From Ignavibacteriota bacterium (lineage in GTDB: Bacteria; Bacteroidota; Kapaibacteriia; Palsa-1295): 6,090 nt of DNA. Made by a program: the position numbers and the translations under genes. Below the pieces are notes generated by a model. That model was not told the DNA's origin and searched no databases. It saw only the letters and a list, made by a program, of their open reading frames with translations. Positions within the stretch are counted from its first letter, which is position 1. Each line of letters begins with the position of its first letter. Below are positions 1-4,780 of the stretch, one piece after another. Where the stretch lies: assembly GCA_003151215.1 (NCBI GenBank), contig PLXB01000018.1, positions 1-6,090 of the forward strand, given 5' to 3'.

Positions 1-315
1 AATGGCAAGTCTCAAACTATTTTTCTGCATCAAATGATAAATAGAATATCCTTTTGTATTAAAATAGTTTCTAATACCATCAAGCATAGCAAAGGTAAAA
101 AACCCTTTTTCAATTATATTTTTATCTGTAATTATGAAATAATCTGAGAAGCAAGGATTTATTGATTTCGGCTCCCACTTCTCCGATAATACTTCTGCCC
201 GCGAGAAAGAGGGTTCGAAGGAATCTTTCCCGTTCGTTATTTTGACCACGTCGCCATCAGTTGCATGGAAAGTGATTTTGTGATTATCTTTGTCTATGAG
301 TTCAATCTGTACCAT
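1..315 (-). CDS. Hypothetical protein, 5' part (105 aa visible, 3' end outside window)
   Basis: Not recognised. From ATG 315 the frame has no stop to the left window edge. It starts MVQIELIDKDNHKITFHATD, then GDVVKITNGKDSF and SEKWEPKSINPCFSDYFIIT, and after DKNIIEKGFFTFAMLDGIRN goes on into a helical part ending LRLAI at the edge. The first half looks beta-rich, the visible end helical. The ATG is preceded by A-rich AAGAAGAACGAGCAAC; the frame is open for some codons further up but has no ATG or GTG there. A 25-base gap separates it from the preceding stop. The product could be larger than the other small proteins; length is unknown. Confidence 0.7.
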   Translation of the reverse strand, partial: MVQIELIDKDNHKITFHATDGDVVKITNGKDSFEPSFSRAEVLSEKWEPKSINPCFSDYFIITDKNIIEKGFFTFAMLDGIRNYFNTKGYSIYHLMQKNSLRLAI

Positions 316-340
316 GTTGCTCGTTCTTCTTGCTATAATG

Positions 341-652
341 TCAGCGATAATGCACCTCCCTTTCTTCTTTTTGTGGTATGACTGTTTCGCGTCGTTCAGC
401 TTCACGTAAAATATCCTCACAAGTCTTTTTAGCTGTGAGAATCATCTTCTCATCTTGTCCATCCCAATGACGGTGAGGCGAAGTGTTAATGTCGCCCTGG
501 ACAGCATTGACTCGAGCATAAACACAAGGACGCGAATATTTACCCGTTGTCATCCAGCCGACTTCGGCGAACCTCTTGCCATCCTTATTTTCGAGAGCTT
601 CTTGTTCGACCGTCTTCTGTTGCCATTTTAGTTCTTCACCTTTATAATACAT
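341..652 (-). CDS. Hypothetical protein (103 aa)
   Basis: Not recognised. The N-terminus is polar and helical (EELKWQQKTVEQEALENKDG). The centre reads RFAEVGWMTTGKYSRPCVYA followed by RVNAVQGDINTSPHRHWDGQ, which looks like a strand-rich core with a His-x-His-Trp-Asp stretch; the C-terminus is a charged helix ending EEREVHYR. The His/Asp cluster could bind metal but a pair of His two apart plus one Asp is too little to claim it. The ATG at 652 follows an A-rich sequence and overlaps the previous gene by 11 bases. A perfect GGAGGTG near its 3' end (359-353) lies about 38 bases before the next ATG and so is not its ribosome site. Confidence 0.73.
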   Translation of the reverse strand: MYYKGEELKWQQKTVEQEALENKDGKRFAEVGWMTTGKYSRPCVYARVNAVQGDINTSPHRHWDGQDEKMILTAKKTCEDILREAERRETVIPQKEEREVHYR

Positions 653-860
653 TTTCTATTCGTGCTTCAATAACTTTATAGAGCTCCCGTGCTTCTTCTT
701 GTGCCCATTCCCATACTTCTGCGCGAGTCGGTGGATGTCCTTCAAGGATATGCTTTCTTGAAATCTCTGCAATGTAGAAGCCGATTGCAAGTTGCTCAGT
801 TTTGATTTCTTCAAGCGATTCGATACATTGCCCAGCATGATTAAACCGATAATTAGCCAT
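642..860 (-). CDS. Small acidic hypothetical protein (72 aa)
   Basis: Not recognised. It starts MANYRFNHAGQCIESLEEIK, continues with a helix (EQLAIGFYIAEISRKHILEG), a turn HPPTR and a second, acidic helix (AEVWEWAQEEARELYKVIEA). The P-T-R-A-E-V-W pattern at a helix start with spaced aromatics suggests a compact two- or three-helix bundle. It has no membrane segment or Cys motif. The ATG at 860 lies inside the end of the preceding gene (8-base overlap) and its own stop overlaps the next gene by 11 bases. A shorter reading frame in the same span (838-656) is a shadow of it. Confidence 0.74.
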   Translation of the reverse strand: MANYRFNHAGQCIESLEEIKTEQLAIGFYIAEISRKHILEGHPPTRAEVWEWAQEEARELYKVIEARIENVL

Positions 861-1149
861 TGAAATTTATGACAAGCAAGATAGATTCGTGGTTAGCAGA
901 AGCATTGAGCGAATACCATTCGTAATCTGACTTATCACAGTTTGCTATTTCAATTTCGAGAGCACGCAAGCGGTCGGTTAGAACAATAGCGTTATCAGAC
1001 TTTGCATCAGTCAACGCTCCTTTTATCGTAGCTTCGGCGTCATCGTTGAACTTCGTCAAAGCTATTTCGTTAAAAGAAAAACCGTGATTCGCGCAAATTT
1101 CAATTATAGAATCGCGCAAGAATGCACCGTCAACTCTGTTGTATATCAC
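853..1149 (-). CDS. Hypothetical protein (98 aa, GTG start)
   Basis: Not recognised. Translation begins at GTG 1149, which shares four bases with the preceding stop (GTGA); no ATG lies near. Predicted layout is a helix (GAFLRDSIIEICANHGF), a strand (FNEIALTKFN), a long acidic helix (DAEATIKGALTDAKS, then VLTDRLRALEIEIANC) and a C-terminal strand ESILLVINFNG. There is no membrane segment or catalytic signature. The downstream gene begins eight bases before its stop. The length and junctions are like those of its neighbours, which supports it as a true gene. Confidence 0.74.
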   Translation of the reverse strand: MIYNRVDGAFLRDSIIEICANHGFSFNEIALTKFNDDAEATIKGALTDAKSDNAIVLTDRLRALEIEIANCDKSDYEWYSLNASANHESILLVINFNG

Positions 1150-1340
1150 AGTATAAATCTCTTAGCTTTATAAATCCCATGTGTCATTCTTCTCCAAAAT
1201 CTAAGTGATTTATTGCGGAGTTTTCTTAAAAGTCGCTGATGCCATTTGGCGTTCATTAACCATATGATTTCATCACCCAAATTTATCAGAGCATCATCGG
1301 ATAGCTCCATTTTTATCTTCTCGGTTATTTGCATTCTCAT
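1146..1340 (-). CDS. Small basic hypothetical protein (64 aa)
   Basis: Not recognised. The N-terminal half is mixed (ITEKIKMELSDDALINLGDE) and the C-terminal half is strongly basic and aromatic (KWHQRLLRKLRNKSLRFWRR), with about 14 Lys/Arg in its last 33 residues. This charge split suggests a helix followed by a nucleic-acid- or membrane-binding tail, but no known fold is clear. The ATG at 1340 overlaps the previous stop (ATGA) and has AAGGAG five bases upstream, the best Shine-Dalgarno match in the window, although those bases also encode the last residues of the preceding gene. A second in-frame ATG lies two codons on. The stop overlaps the next start as GTGA. Confidence 0.68.
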   Translation of the reverse strand: MRMQITEKIKMELSDDALINLGDEIIWLMNAKWHQRLLRKLRNKSLRFWRRMTHGIYKAKRFIL

Positions 1341-1618
1341 TCCGGCTCCTTGATTTCTAATTTTGTCCCGAACGGCATTAAGACAATTTTATTAGTAATC
1401 CCATTCTCTGAAAGGACTTCTCTGCAATTATTCTTCAATTTAGTCAAGTCGTTTTTAAGAACCGAAACATTTTCTGGCAAGGTGATGAATAATACAGCCT
1501 CTTTAGATATTTCTTCTGGCTCAATCGCAGAGATATGCAGAAGGAAAAAATCCTTAGCATACTGCTCCATGCAAATCTTGAAATCTCTTTGGAATTTTAG
1601 ATCTATTAAATTATCCAT
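1337..1618 (-). CDS. Hypothetical alpha/beta protein (93 aa)
   Basis: Not recognised. The start is uncertain: ATG at 1618 follows the previous stop by one base (TAA A ATG) and is preferred; ATG at 1630 and TTG at 1636 in the same frame would add 4 or 6 residues and overlap the previous gene. The N-terminal half is helical (LKFQRDFKICMEQYAKDF). The C-terminal half is a probable strand-helix-strand unit: AVLFITLPENVS, a Lys/Asn-rich helix, then GITNKIVLMPFGTKLEI. That unit resembles residues 38-83 of the protein encoded at 3852-3391, with about eleven identical positions over 42 by eye. The stop overlaps the next ATG as ATGA. Confidence 0.74.
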   Translation of the reverse strand: MDNLIDLKFQRDFKICMEQYAKDFFLLHISAIEPEEISKEAVLFITLPENVSVLKNDLTKLKNNCREVLSENGITNKIVLMPFGTKLEIKEPE

Positions 1619-1619
1619 T

Positions 1620-1886
1620 TTAGTCTCCATATTCAAACCTATCCATCGGATGCTTTTTTACTTTTGTCGGTGGGTCAAAATTCTCGATCTCATATTTAGC
1701 TTTCGGAATGTCTTGAACAGCTATACCGATTTCAGAGCAAATTCTAAGTGCGTGCTCTGGGTTCATTACGGTTGTAAACTTTACCCACTGCGTTGTATTC
1801 GGATTCATGTATTCAACTGAAAAACCGAGCTGGTCTCTAACCACTCGGAGCTGGGCATTGGATTTGATAGTATAATAATCAGCCAT
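1620..1886 (-). CDS. Hypothetical protein (88 aa)
   Basis: Not recognised. The sequence is mixed: an N-terminal strand-like MADYYTIKSN, a short helix, then FSVEYMNPNTTQWVKFTTV, which reads as a beta-hairpin around the NPNTT turn, followed by a helix NPEHALRICSEIGIAV and an acidic, proline-containing tail ending RFEYGD. No catalytic motif, Cys cluster or membrane segment is visible. The ATG at 1886 lies within the end of the Ntn hydrolase gene (8-base overlap) and has GAGG nine bases upstream, one of the few plausible Shine-Dalgarno matches in the window. Being directly coupled to the hydrolase it might act with it, but that is only positional inference. Confidence 0.76.
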   Translation of the reverse strand: MADYYTIKSNAQLRVVRDQLGFSVEYMNPNTTQWVKFTTVMNPEHALRICSEIGIAVQDIPKAKYEIENFDPPTKVKKHPMDRFEYGD

Positions 1887-2475
1887 TTTTTGATACCTCG
1901 GCAGCTATTTGTTGTATCTCAATAAAGTTAAAGGGTGGCAATACGAATGCTGAGTAATGCGTCGCCGCTTCAAGAGCTATCTGTAACCTTCTTAATGGCG
2001 GCAAGTCCATAGTTGAGAATAATGAACCCATTGCCCAATATTTACCACATCCGCAAGAATCGAAACTATCGGCGTTCTCATTCACCTGGAAGTCCGAATC
2101 TATCGTTAAGATTCTTCCGAGATAGCCAACCAAGAAAGTGCCTCCCCAATTATCATCTTCTACTCTTTTCCCATGCCATTCCGCTTCAAACAATTTTTTG
2201 ACTGCTGGGACAAACTCCTTCACCATATACTGCATTACATCTAAAGGTTCAAGATGAGCGGGAGGATGGAATTGATGTTCCAGTAATTGCCCCATTCGCC
2301 ATGAAGTTGTATAGCCAATGCCGATTTCTGCTTTATTGTTTTTAACAATGAAACTTTTCTTCATCGTAGAAACAGTTTTCGTTCCTTTTGAAAAATCGCC
2401 ACTTGCGCTGTCGCTTCCGATATACACCTTTCCATTTTCAGCTATACCAACAATGCAGGTTGAAGTGCTGTTCAT
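1879..2475 (-). CDS. Proteasome/HslV-like Ntn-hydrolase (198 aa), phage-encoded
   Basis: This is a member of the proteasome-type Ntn hydrolase fold, whose enzymes use an N-terminal Thr exposed by removal of a short propeptide. The start reads MNSTS then TCIVGIAENGKVYIGSDSA. Aligning the NGxVxIxxD motif with HslV puts the nucleophile at Thr6, the Asp17 equivalent at Asp22 and the Lys33 equivalent at Lys39 or Lys40 (a two-residue insertion). GYTTSWRMGQLLEHQFHPP (54-72), GGTFLVGY (111-118) and CGCGKYWAMGSL (141-152) match, as I recall it, a family of small 'Ntn hydrolase' proteins in bacteria and phages that begin MTCIVG. Cys143 falls where proteasome beta subunits have Ser129. The Asp166/Ser169 region of proteasomes is not obvious. 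No HslU-like ATPase is in the window. Substrate and oligomeric state cannot be read from sequence. Overlaps with neighbours are 4 and 8 bases. Confidence 0.88.
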   Translation of the reverse strand: MNSTSTCIVGIAENGKVYIGSDSASGDFSKGTKTVSTMKKSFIVKNNKAEIGIGYTTSWRMGQLLEHQFHPPAHLEPLDVMQYMVKEFVPAVKKLFEAEWHGKRVEDDNWGGTFLVGYLGRILTIDSDFQVNENADSFDSCGCGKYWAMGSLFSTMDLPPLRRLQIALEAATHYSAFVLPPFNFIEIQQIAAEVSKNG

Positions 2476-2798
2476 GCTATACTCTTCAAATATTCTCTTA
2501 ACGTTTTCCTGTCGAGACGGCGCAAGGACAAGAGAATTCTTCTCGACGATTCCTGAGACTGGAAACGACTCGGTACACTCTTGCCTGTTTTTCGGCTCTC
2601 AACGCTTCCTGTGATTTGAATTCGCGGAACATTGAGCTTCAACCTTCCTTCGGATTTATATACGGTGGCGGCGATAGGCAACAGCCCTTCTGCTTGTGCT
2701 AAAGCAATCATCCGCTTCTTTCCCATATCTGTCAGAAAGGCGTTAAGAACTCTCTTCTTACGTTCTTGCCGACGTTTTCTCTTCTTAAATATAGTCAT
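2472..2798 (-). CDS. Very basic hypothetical protein (108 aa)
   Basis: The function is unknown. The N-terminus is exceptionally basic: in residues 5-16 (KKRKRRQERKKR) ten of twelve are Lys or Arg. A helix follows, then GLLPIAATVYKSEGRLKLNV and RIQITGS as probable strands, a Ser/Arg-rich linker, and a basic C-terminal helix (RRILLSLRRLDRKTLREYL). The charge would suit binding to nucleic acid, membrane or an acidic partner, but no named domain is visible. It overlaps the genes on both sides by four bases (ATGA at each junction) and directly precedes the Ntn hydrolase, so the two proteins are probably made in linked amounts; whether it is a partner or substrate is speculation. Confidence 0.75.
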   Translation of the reverse strand: MTIFKKRKRRQERKKRVLNAFLTDMGKKRMIALAQAEGLLPIAATVYKSEGRLKLNVPRIQITGSVESRKTGKSVPSRFQSQESSRRILLSLRRLDRKTLREYLKSIA

Positions 2799-2983
2799 GC
2801 TATCTTTTTGCCGAACATAAATCTACCATGCCACTTATAATCATCATCCCATCCTGAAAGCGGTTCAATCCACCCGCCAAGTCTAAGGTTCTGTTCGTTA
2901 GGTCTTTCGGTGTCAGCAACTCGAAATAGTCGAATGAAAAACCACTGCAAGATAAAACGATTTAAGAATTCAAGCCAAGTCAT
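2795..2983 (-). CDS. Small Trp/Phe-rich hypothetical protein (62 aa)
   Basis: The family is not recognised. The N-terminal 22 residues (MTWLEFLNRFILQWFFIRLF...) are strongly hydrophobic and aromatic but carry Glu and Arg in between, so they look like an amphipathic membrane-surface helix more than a clean transmembrane span. The C-terminal part is polar with regularly placed aromatics and glycine: GGWIEPLSGWDDDYKWHGRF. Six Trp in 62 residues is unusual. The ATG at 2983 follows an A8 run and an inverted repeat, with no Shine-Dalgarno sequence; the stop overlaps the next start as ATGA. It opens the short chain that leads to the Ntn hydrolase, so it may be co-expressed with it. Confidence 0.75.
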   Translation of the reverse strand: MTWLEFLNRFILQWFFIRLFRVADTERPNEQNLRLGGWIEPLSGWDDDYKWHGRFMFGKKIA

Positions 2984-2991
2984 GTTTTTTT

Positions 2992-3022
2992 TGTAAAAAG
3001 AATAATGAGCGAACTTTTTACA
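2992..3022 (-). other. AT-rich inverted repeat before an A8 run and the next start
   Basis: On the minus strand TGTAAAAAG and CTTTTTACA form a perfect 9-base inverted repeat around a 13-base loop. The bases that follow are a run of A (eight in all, 2992-2985, the first being part of the stem), then C and the ATG at 2983. With only two G-C pairs and an A-tract instead of a T-tract, it is not a convincing intrinsic terminator in either direction. It could be an operator or a 5' structure of a processed message. The A-rich stretch upstream of the ATG fits Bacteroidota translation initiation. Confidence 0.4.
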
Positions 3023-3040
3023 GTCCGCCCATTGATTAAT

Positions 3041-3391
3041 TTATGCAGGGGTATTCGCTGTGATTGCCGCTGCAAGTGCCGCAGAATTTTGCGACAATTC
3101 GTCAGCAATAGCTTGAACCTTTACAGGGTCACTTGCTGCTGCTGTCAATTTTGCAGATAATTCCTGTAAAAGTGTGATAGCGGAAGCTTCAACAGTAGAT
3201 TCAGCATCTACCTTTAGTTTTAAATCGTCAAGTGTCATAAGTATTTCCTCAGTTGATTTGTGAATTAATTCAGTTATAGATTCTAATAATGAAGGCGAAC
3301 CCTCAAACTTTTTTCTTTCGTATCTTCTGCCGAGATACATCATAGCACTCCCATATAAGAAATATATTAGAAACAGCGACAAGCTATCCAT
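3041..3391 (-). CDS. Membrane-anchored helical phage protein with C-terminal ANTPA motif (116 aa)
   Basis: The N-terminus (residues about 3-20, SLSLFLIYFLYGSAMMYL) is one transmembrane segment followed by the basic GRRYERKK, placing the remaining protein in the cytoplasm by the positive-inside rule. The rest is helical and Ala/Leu-rich: DDLKLKVDAESTVEASAITL, LQELSAKLTAAASDPVKVQ, then AIADELSQNSAALAAAITAN and the end TPA. From memory, a helical stretch of this kind (alternating 'LK..V..E..v..sAi.LL..L' and ending 'AA.TANTP.') recurs at the C-termini of many small uncharacterised phage proteins, whose function is not established; here it is fused to a membrane anchor. The start shares one base with the previous stop (TAATG). 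It is the last gene before a 57-base gap. Confidence 0.82.
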   Translation of the reverse strand: MDSLSLFLIYFLYGSAMMYLGRRYERKKFEGSPSLLESITELIHKSTEEILMTLDDLKLKVDAESTVEASAITLLQELSAKLTAAASDPVKVQAIADELSQNSAALAAAITANTPA

Positions 3392-3852
3392 TATGGCTTT
3401 AAGATTTTAGGTTTACTTTCTGCTTCCGTTATTATCTTCTTGAGCGCATCAACGCCGCTTTGAGGAATCTTCTCGCCCTCCATACCGATAAGAATATTGG
3501 CATCGCGATACTCTTCGGCAAATTCCGAGATTTTAGGAAGCTGAACATCCTCGCCTTCCATAATTCCTTCAATCATACAGTTCTTTAATTCTTCTGCTGT
3601 CATTACACGAAGGCTCATTCCAGAAGCGAGTAAGAGAACAGGGTTGACAATGCCGAGCTTGTTAAGCTGTCTTGCTACCGTTCCCTTCATTAATCCAGCA
3701 TCCATCGGGCTGAGGTTTCTTGGACATTCAAAGATAATCACATCGTCAATCTTTAAGTTTGAGCGGTGAACGATTTTTACCACCTTCTCGCACTCAGAAT
3801 AGAGGGCTTCGGGAAGGCGGTAATAATTATCTGCTAAGGCGTTGACTCTCAT
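3391..3852 (-). CDS. Hypothetical alpha/beta protein (153 aa)
   Basis: The function is unknown. It is the longest unrecognised protein here. After a helical N-terminus, residues 38-83 form a likely strand-helix-strand unit: VIIFECPRNLS, a helix through residue 66, then GIVNPVLLLASGMSLRV. A second charged region (EEL..IEGIMEGEDVQLPK) is followed by another strand, DANILIGMEG (about 118-127), and a Lys-rich tail. The strand-helix-strand unit resembles one in the gene at 1618-1337: both have P-x-N-[LV]-S and later G-I-x-N-x-[VI] and G-x-x-L-x-[VI] at similar spacing, hinting at distant paralogy. The ATG overlaps the previous stop as ATGA and the stop overlaps the next start as TAATG, so it is embedded in a coupled chain. 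Confidence 0.78.
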   Translation of the reverse strand: MRVNALADNYYRLPEALYSECEKVVKIVHRSNLKIDDVIIFECPRNLSPMDAGLMKGTVARQLNKLGIVNPVLLLASGMSLRVMTAEELKNCMIEGIMEGEDVQLPKISEFAEEYRDANILIGMEGEKIPQSGVDALKKIITEAESKPKILKP

Positions 3853-4118
3853 TTTACCGATTCGTACTTATAATTCTTCGGAGCCAGCTTGTCAACTTCG
3901 CAAATATAATCTACTGTCTCTTCTGCACTCATGTTCAAATCATAAAACAATTTCCACATAATAATTGGCTGTCTGGCTGCTTGAAATTTCTCTGATATTC
4001 CTATGATCGAATCATTGGTAATGTTTAGTCGAGCGGAATTGGCAAAATACCCTTTGACGGTACAGATGTCAATGAACTCAAGCAGCCATTCATTAAACGA
4101 CGGCTTCCTCTTTGACAT
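3849..4118 (-). CDS. Hypothetical helical protein (89 aa)
   Basis: I do not recognise it. The start chosen is the ATG at 4118 giving MSKRKPSFNEWLLEFIDIC; the frame extends back to an ATG at 4214, but that extra segment lies almost wholly inside the preceding gene and reads as low-quality sequence, so it is rejected. The protein looks mainly helical: residues 7-17 (SFNEWLLEFID), 37-57 (SEKFQAARQPIIMWKLFYDL) and 60-72 (SAEETVDYICEVD), with a basic N-terminal SKRK and a basic C-terminal KNYKYESVK. The helical, partly basic composition could suit a DNA-binding or protein-binding role, but no helix-turn-helix is clear. The stop overlaps the next ATG as ATGA. Confidence 0.72.
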   Translation of the reverse strand: MSKRKPSFNEWLLEFIDICTVKGYFANSARLNITNDSIIGISEKFQAARQPIIMWKLFYDLNMSAEETVDYICEVDKLAPKNYKYESVK

Positions 4119-4278
4119 GGGGATGATAATTATTAGCAAATTCCAAAAGAAGTTTGAATTCTTTAACACGTTGCAGGCACTCTTCTTGTGCCAGCGAGTT
4201 GCCCGCTTTTTCAAACTTCATCGCCATATAAGTCTGGTGTTCAATTTGTGCTCTTAGATGCTCAATTGCGAATTTCAT
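4093..4278 (-). CDS. Small helical-hairpin hypothetical protein (61 aa)
   Basis: The function is unknown. The sequence predicts two helices, roughly residues 1-24 (MKFAIEHLRAQIEHQTYMAM) and 29-50 (LAQEECLQRVKEFKLLLEFA), joined by KAGNS, and a short polar tail. Such antiparallel helical hairpins are common among small phage proteins but give no specific role. There is no membrane segment. The start ATG shares four bases with the stop of the preceding gene (ATGA) and is preceded by A-rich DNA rather than a Shine-Dalgarno sequence. The 3' end overlaps the next gene by 26 bases. Confidence 0.7.
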   Translation of the reverse strand: MKFAIEHLRAQIEHQTYMAMKFEKAGNSLAQEECLQRVKEFKLLLEFANNYHPHVKEEAVV

Positions 4279-4478
4279 AACTGTTTATTTTTTAATCGTG
4301 AAAAATTCTTTTGTTCTTCTACATTCATACCCTGCTGTTGGGTCTCTTCTTCTTCTTCTGGCTCTATCGAAAGGGCTTTAATTACGCTTCCAAGGAAATG
4401 GCGACTGACTGAGACAGTCTCGTCTTTGGAATTCGCCATTAACCTTTTTGCTTCAAATAATGTCGCCTTCTGATTCAT
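4275..4478 (-). CDS. Small acidic-centre hypothetical protein (67 aa)
   Basis: The function is unknown. The N-terminal half (MNQKATLFEAKRLMANSKDE and on to residue 37) is probably helical; residues 38-46 form an acidic run, EPEEEEETQ, followed by QQQ and a basic C-terminus ending SRLKNKQL. There is no membrane segment or known motif. The ATG at 4478 lies inside the preceding gene (26-base overlap) with a weak ACAGG before it. The stop overlaps the next start as ATGA, which suggests translational coupling. Low sequence complexity makes homology hard to judge; its place in the tight minus-strand gene chain is the best evidence that it is real. Confidence 0.68.
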   Translation of the reverse strand: MNQKATLFEAKRLMANSKDETVSVSRHFLGSVIKALSIEPEEEEETQQQGMNVEEQKNFSRLKNKQL

Positions 4479-4749
4479 CCTGTCTGTTTAGAAGTTCTTG
4501 GTAGTACCGCTCATCCTCTGTCATTGCTGGCTCTTTTTTTATGCCGCCGACTCTGTTTCCAGAGAAGAGCATGGCGTTTAAATTGTCTCTCTCTTTTTGC
4601 AGTTCCATTATTTCACGCTTAAGACGAGCGCATTCGATATATTTCTGCTCCCATGCTTTCCCGTCATCAAGATGCTTTTTATATTCAGCCCACCACTTTT
4701 CTTCTATCAAATATAGGTCGCTATAAAGCGAAAGCCCGAAGAAGCGCAA
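4453..4749 (-). CDS. Coiled-coil small protein of unknown function (98 aa, TTG start)
   Basis: No family is recognised. From about residue 15 the protein is charged and helical; residues about 33-60 (AWEQKYIECARLKREIMEL and what follows) have heptad-like spacing typical of a coiled coil. The tail is acidic (DESEGDII). The only usable start is TTG at 4749, without a Shine-Dalgarno sequence; the first ATG lies inside the coiled coil. Upstream of the TTG the frame remains open for another 31 bases to the end of the preceding gene and about 40 bases into it, with no ATG or GTG. The peptide encoded just before the TTG, KRNLSLLFRKF, looks protein-like, so the product may be made partly as a +1 frameshift extension of the preceding gene. 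The 3' end overlaps the next gene by 26 bases. Confidence 0.68.
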   Translation of the reverse strand: MRFFGLSLYSDLYLIEEKWWAEYKKHLDDGKAWEQKYIECARLKREIMELQKERDNLNAMLFSGNRVGGIKKEPAMTEDERYYQELLNRQDESEGDII

Positions 4750-4780
4750 GAATTTTCTAAATAATAGGCTTAGGTTCCTC

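Noticed and set aside
353..359. GGAGGTG as a Shine-Dalgarno site for the gene starting at 315
   Set aside because: It is about 38 bases from the ATG and encodes the conserved frame of the upstream gene's C-terminus; no ATG or GTG in a suitable frame lies 5 to 10 bases downstream.
1329..1820. Plus-strand open frame of 163 codons
   Set aside because: It lies antisense across two minus-strand genes that fit the overlapping chain (stop/start contacts on both sides), and its translation is Ser/Phe/Leu-rich with no domain. It is a shadow frame.
2992..3022. Intrinsic terminator
   Set aside because: The stem is AT-rich and followed by A residues, not T, in the direction of transcription.
3901..3908. 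TATATTTG on the minus strand as a promoter -7 element (also similar hits at 90-97, 1057-1064, 1634-1641 and 4708-4715)
   Set aside because: All lie inside genes and none has a TTG at 19 to 21 bases upstream; such short motifs occur by chance.
4119..4214. N-terminal extension of the 4118-3849 gene back to ATG 4214
   Set aside because: The added 32 residues lie almost wholly inside the preceding gene and read as non-protein-like sequence; the ATG at 4118 gives an overlap like that at 4478-4453.
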